A stretch of DNA of 64,000 nt, from NCBI GenBank assembly GCA_036768485.1, contig JAVLUZ010000647.1, positions 62,001 to 126,000 of the forward strand, in the 5' to 3' direction. Source of the DNA: Mermis nigrescens (lineage: Eukaryota > Nematoda > Enoplea > Mermithida > Mermithidae). Shown here one piece after another: positions 12,142 through 24,835 of this stretch (positions are counted from its first letter, which is position 1; each line of letters starts with the position of its first letter). A program made the position numbers and the translations under genes. Under the pieces are notes generated by a model. The model did not search any database. It was given only the letters and a program-made list of their open reading frames with translations, and was not told the DNA's origin.

Positions 12142-12572
12142 CATGACCTTGGGGGTTTTTGGGGTTTTGGGGTCGCCCAGAAAGATCTTGACCCCTTCCC
12201 TCTAAAAGATTTAGTTTTTGATTTTTAAAAAATCGTGATGCAGTTTTAAACCTTTTTAGCGATTGTCTGGCCCAAAAGTGTCAAATTTATGGCACTTGCT
12301 ATACCATACACGTCCTATATACTAATTTTTTGTAGCATTTTATGCAATTTATTCGAATTTTTTCATATTTTTTCGAGATTGAACGAAAAAAGGAAAGAAT
12401 GACAGGAAAAAAAGAAAGAAAAGAGTGGGAAAAAAAGAAAGAAAGAACGTTTTAAGAAACGTTAAAAACTGTGTTTTTGACGCATACATGTCGTTTTTGA
12501 GCCAAAAGGCACTTTAGAAAAAATGTGGTATCTATCGCCCCTGCCCCCCAGAATTTTTATGCTGTGCATGTT
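12142..12572 (+). repeat. Family B element, copy B5, with purine expansion
   Basis: Starts tacatgaccttggggg and ends tatgctgtgcatgtttg. The usual gctctagaaa section is replaced by a 70-bp GAAA-rich tract near 12380-12450. Confidence 0.6.
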
Positions 12573-12617
12573 TGATAACGGCTCAAATTTCTAGGAAGAG
12601 GCAGTCGGTTATTATTA

Positions 12618-13016
12618 CAGTGGTCGCCATGAAAGATGACGCGCCATCACCCTCAGAATTATAATGGATGGTGCGTCGCATGCGCCGCGTTACGGCCATC
12701 ATGTGCCATCATCTCTTTTTTCTATTCAGCGCCATTAACCTCCATCATCCCGTTAATCTGGCGATGCGGACGGCGCAATTTAGCTATTAATAGCACCAAC
12801 GAGAAGGAAGCGCGCCAGCATTCAGTGCGCGCTTCCTTGTTGGCGCTATTAATAGCTAAATGCGCCGTCCGCATCGCCAGATTAACGGGATGATAGGTTA
12901 ATGGCGCTGAATAGAAAAAGAGATGATGGCGCATGATGGACGTAACGCGGCGCTCGCACACGCCATCCATTATAATTCTGAGGGTGATGGCGCGTCATCT
13001 TTCATGGTGACCACTG
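12618..13016. mobile_element. Foldback element, near-perfect 399-bp palindrome with TA target duplication
   Basis: Ends CAGTGGTCGCCATGAAAG and its reverse complement, flanked by TA at 12616-12617 and 13017-13018. The two arms of about 190 bp are nearly identical and meet around 12815 (gcgcgccagcattcagtgcg). GC content is far above the surroundings. TA duplication and CAGTGG ends suggest a Tc1/mariner-type non-autonomous element. Confidence 0.85.
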
Positions 13017-13119
13017 TATAGGGGCAGGTAAAGGATCTATTTTTCACCAAAAATTGCAAAAAAAGATGACAAAAAGGGCCCCAAAATACAAGTGTTTGCT
13101 AAAAATGGGGGAGTAGAAT

Positions 13120-13353
13120 CATACATGTAACAGGGGATGGGGGATTCCCCCATCCGGAGTTGGACGTCCCCCACCCACCCCTAGAGTCAGAAAATTTTTT
13201 ACCCTTTCCCCCTTCCCGATTTTTGGAAAAAATTGAATTTTCGGCCATTTCTAGGTGTTTTTTGGTTGTTTTTGGCCAAAAATTGGTGGCCATTCTACCC
13301 CCACGCCCCCAAATGGCCGGGACCCCCCTAATTTCGAGCGGTTACATATATGA
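13120..13353 (+). repeat. Family C element, copy C1
   Basis: Ends tcatacatgtaacagggg and gagcggttacatatatga are inverted; G/C runs follow each end, and the middle reads ttttcggccatttctaggtg. Confidence 0.75.
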
Positions 13354-13437
13354 GTAGGATACCAGTCTTTGGAAGAATGGGATAGAGGGCTGGTTGACTT
13401 CAAATGGGAATACCCATTCCCTATGTATAGTTCTTAT

Positions 13438-14048
13438 CAGGCCCGTATCTAGGATTTTATTTCGGAAGGAGGGGGGCCGAAAATTTTGAGGTCAGATATC
13501 TCGAGAACCATTAGGAGATGAGCAAAAATAAAGGCATTTTTGAGCGTTTCTCAATGAGCTCTATGCAATGGTGCAGAAAAATTTCGAGACGAAATCCCAA
13601 AATTTTCACTTTATTCCATACTTATATACACAAATCTATGGTTTAAATAATCTAAACAACTGATTTCTCATCATTCAGTCGACGAATAATTTCCTAACTT
13701 CTGTCTTTGTAGTTAATCTTTGTGATTTACAAAGTAAAACAATACAGAAAATGAGTAATTCGGCGCGAAGCCCTTGAAAAATTTGACATATTCTACGTGT
13801 CCAACTCGAATTTGAGCGGTTTTGGGTCTGCTAGAAGACAAAAACTACAGATAAACGATAAATCCGGCGCGAAGCGCCGGAAAATCTTAAGTTTATCAGC
13901 TCAAAAGTGCGGTAAAAACATGTTTTGGCGGTGTTTTAGACCTATGTACTTCGAGAATTTTTCATTTTTCGTTTGGGAAACCCTTGTGTGTTTCGAAAAA
14001 TATTTTTAATTTCCGGGGGGCATCGCCCGTCCCCTGAATACGGGCCTG
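13438..14048 (+). repeat. Family H element, copy H2, 11-bp inverted ends
   Basis: Starts CAGGCCCGTAT and ends ATACGGGCCTG, exact reverse complements. Holds a hairpin ggcgcgaagcgcc near 13866 and a degraded one near 13760. No coding capacity. Confidence 0.75.
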
Positions 14049-14151
14049 CTTCTGATATAAGTAATACGCTTTCGTATTCGAAGCCAAAATTTTCTTTCCT
14101 CAAAGTCCAAAATATTAAAACTGATAAATTAAGGAAATAGTAAATGCATAA

Positions 14152-14345
14152 TTTTGAAAAATGAGCTTGCTGAGCGAGAGTTGTAAACAAGAGAAACTTA
14201 AAGTTTAAACATACCATTAAATTATGAAGAGAAACTTAAAGTTTAAACATACCATTAAATTATGAAGCTTCATAATTTAATGGTATGTTTAAACTTTGAG
14301 TTTCTCTTGTTTACAACTCTCGCTTAGCAAGCTCATTTTTCAAAA
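14152..14345. repeat. 194-bp inverted repeat with a 38-bp direct duplication in one arm
   Basis: Left arm from ttttgaaaaatgagcttg, right arm ending caagctcatttttcaaaa (one mismatch region, tgctgag/ttagcaa). The unit gagaaacttaaagtttaaac...attatgaa is repeated twice in the left arm and once in the right, so the two arms differ in length. Confidence 0.8.
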
Positions 14346-15505
14346 CTATTACATGATTAACAAACAGTCGCTTCTATAAATGCATAATGTTTTACATGGC
14401 GGTAAAAAAATTGTTTTGAAATTGTAACGCGTAGAACGGTGTGTAATTTAAAATGAATGCAATGAAGGCTAAAAGCGATGGACGGTCTACTAACAAAATG
14501 GGAAACATTGAAAGAAAATGAAATTAAGGCACTCAACTTTTTTTGGACTATATTTTGTTCAATTTTCCGGATTTTTCGTAAATTTTCAACCGAAATTTTT
14601 TTGTTCTATATGTATATGTTGTAGAAAGGAAGGGGTAAAATTGGAATTTTTTAATACATAAATTTTCCGTGACCATCCGATACAATACTTATGCTTTACA
14701 TATACGAATATGATTATATTCAATCGAATGCTTTCAGATGCAAAGCACAATCCTTACGGTCGTATGCGTCATTGTTCAAATGCTGACTCTTTCATGGTAC
14801 ACTTTTTAACATTTTACGTATTTTGATCGGTTTATCCGATCGATTAGTGAATTAATATCAAACATGCACACTAGGGATATCGAGGGCTGCCAATTTGGGG
14901 CTTTTTCCCCCATTTTGGGGGTTTTTGAAGCCGTTGGAGGCATTCTTTAGCGATTGAGGTTTTTTGCGCCTTTTGGTGATTTTTTAGGCAGCTTGAGGTG
15001 AAAATTGGGGGGTTTCTTGACAAGAACACTTGGCAACCCCGGGGTATCCCCCTCCCTACCTCAACTTTCAAAAGGCATACCCCCTTGGGCCACTTGCGAA
15101 CCAAAACCTATTGTTGGAATTATGAAAGAGCGCCAAATGATGCCCAGCAGTATGATCTGAAGTATTTTTCGAATAATACTGTCATCCATTCAGTCACTTT
15201 TTGTCCATTATTCTGTCCTTATTCGATAGTCCAAATCAATCCATCGTTCTTATTCTCCTTTGCTTTTTTAATCATTTTTTAATTATTTTTATCACGAATA
15301 ATCATGATTAGAAATAAGTAAAAAAATTTTCAATCATTTTTAATCACGAATATTCATGAACAGTAAAATACAACGAATTAAAGCATTTTTACAAGTTGTG
15401 ACGGGGTGGGGGGGTAAGGAACGACAAAAATATCTAAAATAAATCAATATAATTTTATCATTTTAGCGTCATAACTAGCCACAAAAATTAATCATCTGCC
15501 ACCAC
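14346..15505. other. No gene seen
   Basis: AT-rich with a G-rich patch at 14890-15060 (gggggtttttgaagccg and similar) that resembles family C interior but has no clear ends. A G-run lies near 15405. Confidence 0.4.
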
Positions 15506-15507
15506 CA

Positions 15508-15757
15508 TAGGTGGGCAGCACCGAAATTCTGGAGGGGGGGGGTTAAAAAATTTTTCAAAGGTCAAAAAATGGTCTTAAAAGTGGTCATATGGCGAAAAGA
15601 AACACCATTTTTCGACGTTTCTCATCGAGCACTATCCAATGGCATCAAAAAATCGCTAAAAAAGCAAAAAAATTTAAAATTTGAATTCTGGGGGAATATT
15701 TCAACTTCTGGGGGTAGCATACCCCCAAACCCCTCCTCACGCCCATGTGTGACCCCA
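15508..15757 (+). repeat. Family A element, copy A6
   Basis: Starts cataggtgggcagcaccgaa, core acgtttctcatcgagcacta, ends acgcccatgtgtga. Reads the same way as A3 and A7. Confidence 0.75.
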
Positions 15758-16112
15758 CCCTCTTCCCCAAGAAAACTCGCGTTACCCCCTCCCAGAACTT
15801 TTGACCGTGTGCATGTACGATTAATATCATTTTTAATCAACACAATTTCGACAGGTTTTTAATAAGTTATGTTCCTGGCGGCGAAACCGGACTCAAATTT
15901 ATGACATCCGTCACGACTAGCTTCTTAAGAAGAAAGGCCGCGACGACATTGCCAGTCTGATCACTGATTATTTTCAGTACGATATTGTAAACAGTGTTAT
16001 TTAATTGTAATATAAGCCTTGGGGATGAGTTCAAGTACAATCTGGTTCGTTATACATGTAGCATGCATACGTTATGTACATATGTACATGTGCATAATGC
16101 AATAGGGATAGA

Positions 16113-16268
16113 GCTTACGTGGGCAGCAGCGGAATTAAGGGAAGTCAAAACCGGCAAAAATCCCTGAAAAGCGGGCCACAAATTCAATTCTAGGGGTTTA
16201 TCGATTTTGCGGAGTTTTTTAGATTCGGAGGATAAACCCCTTAAATCCCCCTCCACGCTATTGTGTGT
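16113..16268 (+). repeat. Family E element, copy E1
   Basis: Starts cttacgtgggcagcagcgg and ends cacgctattgtgtgtat. It shares ends with family A, but the body is the shorter 'ggggtttatcgattttg' type. Confidence 0.6.
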
Positions 16269-16274
16269 ATAGGA

Positions 16275-16405
16275 GCATACGTGGACAGCAAAGAAATTTT
16301 AGGGGAGGGGTCCGATGGGGCAAAATTGCTAAAAATAGCACCAAAAATTGAATCCTTGGGGTCTATCGATTTTGAGGGCCCGCCGGATTATGAAGGGTGG
16401 GGACC
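16275..16405 (+). repeat. Family E element, copy E2, right end cut by a family B element
   Basis: Starts atacgtggacagcaaag, contains aaaatagcaccaaaaattg and tctatcgattttgag, and stops where B6 begins at ccatacgtgatc. Confidence 0.65.
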
Positions 16406-16815
16406 ATACGTGATCCTGGTTTTTTGGGAGGGGTTTCATCCCCCCCAGAAAAATTTTCACCCCCCCCCGAAAAAAAGTTTTTCACCCCTCCCCAGTATTG
16501 GCGATTTTCTGAAAGTTTCTACAAATTTGTAGAAAAGATGCTTTTTTAAAGCGTTTATATTTATCTATTTGCTCAAACGTGCCGAATTTTCGGCGCTTCG
16601 CGCCATAACACTCATGTTTTGACTATATTTTGTTCAATTTGTTCAGATTTTTTTTGACTTTTTCGAAATTTTTTATGTTTTTATGCTCTAAAAACATGTA
16701 GCAACGTCAGAAATGCTGAAAAACGATGTTCTTGACGCGTACCTACCATTTTTGGACCCGAAAAGACATTTCATTATTTCATCTCCCCAGAATTCCCATG
16801 CTGTGCATGTATGGT
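16406..16815 (+). repeat. Family B element, copy B6
   Basis: Ends ccatacgtgatcctgg and cccatgctgtgcatgtatgg. The hairpin ggcgcttcgcgcc lies near 16591 and the phrase ttttatgctctaaaaacatg near 16678. One of the best preserved copies. Confidence 0.8.
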
Positions 16816-16867
16816 GCAGACCCCCGTCTGTGTGTGGATAGGAGCGTACAATTAGCAAGAGTGGGCC

Positions 16868-17445
16868 CCATCATACATGATCTCGAGAGGTTTGGGGGAT
16901 TTCATCATGAATGACGCCAGGGGGATAGGGGGCACACTTGGGACTGCGGGGATCTGGCTGGACCCCCAGAATCCGAAAGCCTCCAAAAATTGATCGAACC
17001 TCACAGAATTTAATTTTGGCGCTATTATTGGCGATTTAGCCCCATTGGACCCCCAGAATTTTGTTACTACCCATGTGTGGCTTGAGTTTTTCATCCCCGT
17101 TGAGCAGGCTTTCACTCCAGCGATCTTTTTAACCTCGCAGAAGTTATGCTCTTCTAAGCAAAAAATCTCAGAAAATGTGTTCTAAGCGTTTTTGTCGGTC
17201 TTTTGGCTCAAAAGTATCAGATTTTCGGCGAGTCATACGTTTTCTGACCACATTTAGTCTAATTCATTCGAATTTTGTCTGCATTCCTACGTGATTTTTT
17301 TTTGAATTTTTACGTTCTGGACAGACAGTGAAACGCCCAAGAGTACTAGTGTTTTTGACGGCATATGCAACGCTTTTTAACCAAAAGGGCACCCCGAGAA
17401 TATATTGTTTCGCCCCCCCCAATCCCCATGCTGTGCGTGTATGTT
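16868..17445 (+). repeat. Family B element, copy B7, interrupted by a reverse family E element
   Basis: The left end (catacatgatctcgagagg) at 16869 and right end (catgctgtgcgtgtatg) near 17428-17444 belong to family B. Between about 16925 and 17080 sits an E element in reverse (ggacccccagaatccgaaag to ctacccatgtgtgg). Confidence 0.6.
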
Positions 17446-17998
17446 TTTTCACTTCTAAGGTTTTCACGCCCAAAATTTATAATTTTTCAAAAAAAAATCG
17501 AGAAGGCCTCGAAGTTTCAAATTTTCCGTGTCTCATGCCAAATATTCATGTTTTTCAATATTTTATTCAATTTACTCGGATTTTTTATATATTTTTCGAA
17601 ATTTTAGAGTTCTAGAAATAAGGAGCATTGCCTATAGACGTGAATTTCTTGTCTATTTGTAGACAAAATTCAGGTTGGGTCTTCTCAGACCGCCGATTAT
17701 TCTGGCCTGCCATGATAAGACTGGCATAGTAATTAGGCAGAGGACATAGATTTTTCTCACGTCGTTAGCGTCAGAAGAGGCTTTCAGTGTAAATAATTTA
17801 AAACGTCATAAATTAGTCATTTATAGAACTTAAAAATTTCAATTAGGAAAAGCCCTTTTATTTTATGCTCCGTCTTACGTTGCCTGCTCTAAATATTCCA
17901 CATTTTTTGCCGGAATATGGAGCTTGATTGACCAACAGAATTCAAATATTTCTGAAAAACCCTTAGAATTAATATTTTGACTTTTAGTGACTTGTGAA

Positions 17999-18412
17999 CA
18001 TACATAGGCAACAACAAAATTCTGAAGGGTCCAATGGGGCCAAATTGCCAAGAATAGCACCAAAAATTTATTTCTGGGGGACTATCGATTTGGGGGGTCT
18101 TTCATATTCTTCTGGTGGTTCATGTGTGCTTCTGACCAGACATGCACGTTAGGGGGGTTAGGGGGACTCTAGATCCCAGTATGGAAAAATGGAAAATTTT
18201 GAGGGGAAAACGAGGCAAAATTAGGACTGAAAAGGGATGAAAATTTAACATTTTCTCCATAAGTGCTTCAAATTGACTAGAAACTGTATAATAACGTTGT
18301 TTAATCGCTAATTTAGCGCTTGCGCCAGTTTTTATGGCCACTTCGGCCCAAAATGCTCAATTTTTGAGATCGGCTGACCCCCCTACCATCCCAGATCGGC
18401 CATGCTTTGGTG
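17999..18412 (+). repeat. Adjacent family E (E4) and family F (F1) elements
   Basis: E4 (17999-18130) starts catacataggcaacaac and includes agaatagcaccaaaaat. F1 (18137-18412) has the family phrases gtatggaaaaatggaaa, aaaacgaggcaaa, gtgcttcaaattgactagaa and the end cagatcggccatgct. Confidence 0.65.
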
Positions 18413-19130
18413 CTATTCTTGGCTTGTGTTGTGTTGTGACAGACCAGATCAAGATTCCCCGAAATTCGTTGTTGCCAATGCGTATTTACAGGTGATTTAG
18501 CAGCTCCCCTGGTGATCCGTCGGAATTATTTCGGATGATTTTTCTTGAGCCTGCGTCTAAGGAACGCCAAATTTATTTCTGCGTTTCCCGCGATGTCTAT
18601 TCGTACGTACAGAAAAATTCAGAGAAATTTAATAGAATCAAATTATATTAATTTAAGCGGTCGATCTCCGTTTTTGGAAATCTGAGGCTTCTGAGCAATT
18701 CAAAAGTCAATCCTGGGTTACCCTGAGGGCCGTAAAGAAGGTAAGCAGGTGGGCGCAGCTCCCTTGGTCGTAAAAGGAAATCTGAAAAAAGTAATAAATT
18801 CAAAAACTCTTTGTAACTCCATTAAGATAATGCTCGGAAAGATGAAAATTGCATCTGTGTGCCAGAAAGTCAACAAATTTTCGACGCTTCGCACCGTATT
18901 TGAATTATTTTCCATAGTTTTATCTCAAGCGCGATCAAACAATCACCTTTTCACAATCTATTTTGTGGGAAAAAATTACGAAAATTTTGAATTTTATGAG
19001 ATTAACGGATAGAGCATGTTGAAAAAACGTCAGAAAATGCAGAAAATGAGCTATATATCCATGAAATTCCGGAAATATTAACTAATTTATTTTGGATCCG
19101 CCTCACCCTTGTCCGAATCCTGGATACGGG

Positions 19131-19512
19131 CATACATGATCTAGGGAGTTTTCAGCCTGCAAAAAACTTCCCTCCTCCCCAGAAATTTTTTCACCCCTCC
19201 AGAATTCGCCATTTCCCTGAAGTTTTCAGAAAAATTCGTAGAAAACGTGCAAATTTAAACGTTTTATCCATCTATTTGTTCAAAAGTCTCGAATTTTCGG
19301 CGCTTCGCGCCATGTACTCATTTTTTGACCATATTTTTTCCATTCGAATTTTTCGATTTTTTTCCGAATTTTTTTGTGTTTTTACGCTCTAGAAGAATAT
19401 CGTTGTAAGAAACGCCGAAAATGATGTTTTTGACGCGTATCCACCATTTTCAGACCCAAAAAGGCACTTTAAAATGTCAGCCCTCAGAATCCTAATGCTG
19501 TGCATGTCTGGA
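19131..19512 (+). repeat. Family B element, copy B9
   Basis: Starts gcatacatgatctaggg and ends taatgctgtgcatgtctgg; hairpin ggcgcttcgcgcc near 19301. Confidence 0.75.
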
Positions 19513-19854
19513 TTGGGACCTGGTTATTTTTAATAATTTTTAAATACCCGACTGTTCGGTTGATAATTTCTGTTGTTTGTCTGTTCAGAAGGACAAATAC
19601 ACCTATTATTTATATAACTGGTCAATGACGGTTACCGTGGATTCCGCCATTTGTTTAATTTTTTGCTTCGCTTAATTATCGTCTCCTCACGTTATCATGT
19701 CCTTCAGCGATTGTTTTATGCGCCACTATTTAATAAATTGTGGGCTGCTTTCGTATTTTTCTGTCATCAATGTTATATAAGCTTGAATACTGATACGTTT
19801 CATAGATAAATTTTCACTTTTGAGAATATTTTTGCTGGATCTGTAAGCTTATCG

Positions 19855-20172
19855 ATCATACGTGTTCTCGAGGAGGGAGTTTTGACCCCTAGAATTCTCA
19901 ATTTTTTAGAGAATCGTAGAAAGTTTGCTGTTGAGCGTTTGTGAATTTTTCCGATACTTATTTCATTTGTTGACTATTCAATTCCCTCGAATTTTTCCAG
20001 AAAATTCTTCAGAATAATTTTAAGTTTTCATGTTTCAGAAAGATCGAGAATTGTCACAGACGCAAAAAATAGTATTTTTGATTGCGTATCCATAGCTTTT
20101 ACGCCCAAAAAGGCACTTCATAAAACTTTCCAGCTTAAACCCCCATCCAGGATTCTCATGCTATACGTGTAT
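19855..20172 (+). repeat. Family B element, diverged copy B10
   Basis: Starts tcatacgtgttctcgagg and ends tctcatgctatacgtgtatg. The hairpin has been lost and the middle is eroded, so this appears older than B6. Confidence 0.55.
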
Positions 20173-23100
20173 GTTGCAGATCATATACATTGCAAGACTT
20201 ACTTTCTATTTAGCACTATACATGTGAAATAATGTTCTGCTGTACTGGTCGGGTTTAATGTAAGCCAAAATAGCAGTAGCATTAATTGTAATGAAATATG
20301 TAATGGAGCACGAGTACTTGCAGATCAATTCAAATACTGTGACCTGCGTCCATGTAGCCTAGCATTTCAGTACAGAAGGTTTTGTGTAACAATCAAAACC
20401 GTTTGATGCGTTTTTGATTTTGTTAAGTAATAGTCAATGATGGATACTTAGCGACGCTGTCTACTCTCCTAAGATTGACTTTATTTCGAAAAAATACGGT
20501 TCTGCAACGTGCATACCCTGCTAATTGCGTTTTCTGGAAAATATGTCTTAGTTTCTTCCTTTTTCGTGTATCTTTGTCACACTAGATCTTTAAATGCTCC
20601 GTCTTTTGCCAATAAAGGAACCATTTTATCGCGATAGTTTTTGTTGCGCCATCAAGGACGTGATTTACTTTGCCTTCAAGTTCCTAATTATTCCGTAAAG
20701 TATTTTCAGTTTGCCGTTCCCGCCGCAGTCATTTAAAATCATTTTTAATGGATTTGACATCATTTTATCGACCAAATTCATTGTTTTTTGCTCTGAAAGT
20801 AAAAAATGGTAGTCCGTTGAACCGTCTCCGTTGATTTTTTTGTATTTGACGTAAATACATGCATGCATACGACGACCACAATAGTTTTATCTGTGATCTT
20901 GGTTAAATGTCGGGGATATCGCTGGGTTTGGGCAGTTTCTATGGCAGCAGGCCAAAATTTTTAAGGGCCTACTTTGTGCTCTGAAATACCATTTATCGTA
21001 AATAAAGTCGACTTTCTCTAAAATACGAAAATGTTTACTACGGGCAGCGCCTTAAATCTGGGGTACGCGAATTTTTAGAGCTCGTAAAAAATGATGATGT
21101 GTAGGGGCAAAAACACATTTTTTGACGTTTATAATTCAGCTCCATATCGTCATAAAAAATAGCGATTGAACGAAAAATTTCTAAAAATTTTATTCCTAAG
21201 GTCCCGTGAAGTTGCTACCGTTTTGAGGATAGCCATCGACACAACATCTACATACGGCACGATAATGTATGTACGTACGAGGGGGAGTATGAAGGCTCAG
21301 CCCAATGTCAAACTTGAGACAGTAAGCCCTAAATTTTAAGCTATCATTTTTTAAGGTGCTCTGCTGTTTTGAAGCAAATTTTGAATGCCTAGTCTACCTC
21401 CTAGAACTAATTCACCACCACTCGGTATAATGAGTTGTCTCTTCTGGCTTAGCTGGAACATATTATTGGCTCGACTTATGGATGAGATGGGGGAGTTGCT
21501 GAACGCTGACTGTGGGTGCGGGATTTCCCTCTCCATATGCATAAATGGGCCCGTTATTCGTAGAGCCGTGGTTGTTATAATTGAAAGATTTTTGCTTATA
21601 CACTAAATATACCGTTGTGCTTAATAACTTGCTCTTTGCTCTTTCTTATCTTTAACCTCTTACGTGAAAAAGTGGATTTAGGGATCGGGAGCGCGACCTC
21701 TGTAGTCTAAATAAACAGGGTCATCGTGATAAATAACGCATTCGCAATCGTAATTAATTTTAGCCCTTTTTAGCTTGAATACTCGCATTTTTTCTGCGCT
21801 CATAGTTGATTCATTCCGGCCTTCAGCATATCTTTTCTAATAAAATTTAAAAAAATTTTTAAAAGATGTGCTAAATGCTCGAAATCATTTCAAATGAAAT
21901 TTCGTTCCATTAACGTGCTTTACATTTCTTGTGAAAGGAAATGACCGTGAATGCCTTTCGAATTTACGGCTTTTAAATTTTTTCTCAACGATTTTTCCGC
22001 ATATCTATTTTTTGTTCCGGTTTGCTAGACGACCGTTGAGCGTAAAAAGTGATTTCAATACTGTATTCTCTTGCTTGAATATTTTTACGCGTTTTAGTAA
22101 ACAGAAACGCGCTAAGTATTTTCGCGTTTTATTAACTAAAGCGTATCATGCGATCTATAGTACTTCCTTTCAATATCTGTTTGCTATCAAAATTTGTAGA
22201 GCGAATTAAATTCGCTTTTGCGTACTTGTGTAAAATCGATGTTTTCCATTCATTCCTACGAACTACTTTAATTATAAGGCGATTTGAATACACGGCGGGT
22301 ATAATCGCGCTGATAAATTGGCATTGAAACATTGACGATGACACGCTTTTATGTGGGTAACGCCGAAAAATTTGGCCCAGTCGGTACTGCAGCGCGTCGC
22401 TACTATTATTTTTATGAAATGGTGAAATATGTTACCCCAAAATCGAAATTACACGAGTTTGCATTCCTGTTTTTCCGGTATGATTACTGTATAAATTTTG
22501 GCAACATCGTATATATGATATACGAATCTAACCGAGATCGTGTTTGCTGGATAAAATTTAGGCCAAAATGAAGCGCCTACAATAAGTTTGCGGTATCATC
22601 GTGCGCTGGACATTACGCGTAGTTTGTGTTTATTGTTTCGCCAAAATATCCGAAACAAAGTTTTGATTGATTACGATTGGTTGACTCGGGCTGAGTCGAA
22701 AGATCTATGCTTGTTTGCTCAAAAACCGGTTTTTCATTTGCCTACGTCGCTCATCGTCTTCTTTTTTTACCAATTTATTTTCGTACCTAGTATCGAATTA
22801 TACGCGAGGTGTTCAAATTGGAGAGTTCTCGATGATGGCTGTTGAAAGGCGCTATTTTTTGCATATATATATATATAGTATATATTAGCATCAGGTGTTC
22901 TGTTCCTTTTTTGGAATTTTTTAGCATGTTACCTGTGAATAATGAATAGGCTTTTTGGTTAGTTCTTATCTCGCCTGATTCCAGCGGTTCCTCTTGAAAT
23001 TTTGGAGGGACATAAGTTCCGGCTCCTCATATAAATGTGCCCGAAAATTCGCGCCGAGCAATCGATCAACGAGGACAAATATGATGCAAAATTTTTCAGG

Positions 23101-24106
23101 AAATTAAGAAACGGCATTCGTTCATTAATCTTTTCCAGTCTTCCAATCCCGTGTCAGGCGAGCCTCTATTGCGTCAAGAAATCAAAATTATTCCATTTAA
23201 CGAGTTGTGCGATTAAACCTGTTGATTAAAATTTGCTGATTTTGTGACGAATTAAGCAAAGTTTTTGAAACGAGCATAGTTTTCTATTTATATGTTTTTC
23301 AAATTTTGTTAGATTTTTAGCAACATTTTTTCGTCCTATTCCATATGATCTGGCGATTGTTCTGTTTTGGCTAATATCCGTTGTCGTCGTATCTAGCCTG
23401 GCGTAGTGTATTATGTTTTCCTAGATATGCAATTTAGGCGAAAAGTATCATATTTGTGTTTAGATATTTCGTATTCCGCAACAGACAAACATTTTGTTTT
23501 ATTTCTTAGAGTATTTTATTCTAGAAACTAAGGAATGCCCTATATCGTGGAAGATTATTATGAACTCTAGTTTCTAATATTATGTATAGCACGGCCTAGA
23601 TCTTAAAAATTTAGTAATTTTCAGAAAGAAACAACTGGTTAAACGTAAAAGCAAAAACGTAGTCGGAAAAGAATAAATATGAAAATTTTATTTCCACCCA
23701 GCTCTCCTCAATGAAGAATAGCGCTGGATTTTCATAAATCGTTTATTTCGTGTCTTTTTTCGGTCATTACAATTTTTTTGTATTTCTCGTATGATTTCTC
23801 AATTTTCCTTAGCGTTTCCGACACATACTAGAATGGACTGAAAAAAACATTAATTATGTAAAAGATCGTGGTCCTAATTGACTTCGTGCAAAATTTTGGT
23901 TGTTCTAAGTAATCACAGTAGGTGTTATTAATTATGGCTTCTTTGTTGAACACACATTTTATCCTTAATTACTGAAATCTGTTTGAAAATTTATTATTAT
24001 GAGCATTAATTTGACGTGTAAACCCGAAACGAACTTGATAGCTTTATGATTTACATGAATATTCCAGAATTCATTGAATATCATTGCCCCAGCATGGATA
24101 AATACC
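20173..24106. other. No firm gene; repeat-poor stretch upstream of the four-pass membrane gene
   Basis: Nearly 4 kb almost free of the short repeat families. Base composition is less AT-rich around 22200-23200, with several 60-90 codon frames on the plus strand, but none has splice-consistent partners or recognisable motifs. A short TA run is at 22865-22887. It could hold the promoter and 5' untranslated exons of the gene at 24836. Confidence 0.4.
20665..20868 (-). CDS. Possible small exon or frame, unrecognised
   Basis: A 67-codon frame whose central part (SEQKTMNLVDKMMSNPLKM, then CGGNGKLKILYG) has a more protein-like composition than the neighbouring chance frames. A pyrimidine-rich acceptor, actttcag, stands inside it just before AGC AAA AAA CAA TG. 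No family is recognised and no partner exon is seen. It may be a relic exon or chance. Confidence 0.15.
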   Translation of the reverse strand: MHACIYVKYKKINGDGSTDYHFLLSEQKTMNLVDKMMSNPLKMILNDCGGNGKLKILYGIIRNLKAK

Positions 24107-24343
24107 ATAGGTGGGCAGCACCAAAAATTCTTGGGAGAGGGGATGCAAGATTTCTCAAAGGTCAAAAAATTGTCTTAAAAATGGTGCTTCGGCAAAAAAC
24201 ACCATTTTTCAACGTTTCTCATTGAGCATTATCCATTGGCATCAAAAAAATGCGAAAAAAATAAAAAATTTTAAAAATTGAATTCTGGGGTGATTACTTG
24301 GCCTTCTGGGGGCACACCCCAACCCCCACGCCCACGTGTGATA
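24107..24343 (+). repeat. Family A element, copy A7
   Basis: Starts cataggtgggcagcaccaaa, core caacgtttctcattgagca, ends cccacgtgtgataa. Lies about 490 bp before the coding start of the four-pass membrane gene. Confidence 0.75.
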
Positions 24344-24835
24344 AATACCCGTATTTATTCCATTTCTGTTTAATATTTTTGTTGCCTTGCGCTTTCATTC
24401 CATTTGAATAATCCTTAATGATTCTGTCGTTCAGGGTATCCACGCGCTAAATTGAAACAGATAAAATGACATTAACGTTTCTGTTTATTTATTTTTTATA
24501 CTGGTGTTTATTCTTTATAATTTTCATTTTTTTTGTTTTTTCATCCATTTACAGAAAGCCCCTGCCGGTGGCTACTTGTAACCTTGACTCTATTCTCATA
24601 AATTTTTATTTCAAGTTTGACCTATAGATTTCGAATTCCTCAAGACTTACAATATATTATCTTTGTTTCCCGCAAGTAAGTTTAAGCGATATTGGAAAAG
24701 AATTGACGAAGTAAGGTTCAAAATTGATTATATAAACCGCTGAAAAAATGTTACAGGTAGCCCTGATTGGCTATATATGTAAACTTATTTCAAAAAATTG
24801 CTTGTTCATTAGGAAGTGACTTGTTGTTACTATTT

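Noticed and set aside
12636..12970. Two mirrored 80-codon frames
   Set aside because: Both come from the palindromic element at 12618-13016; the near-identical peptides reflect its arms.
16263..17115. Frames with Pro/Gly-rich ends such as PPPKK or GGxxPP
   Set aside because: Translations of the G/C runs at the ends of families A, B, C and E.
21351..21606. Overlapping frames on both strands
   Set aside because: No motif, no splice-consistent partner, and neither strand is clearly better.
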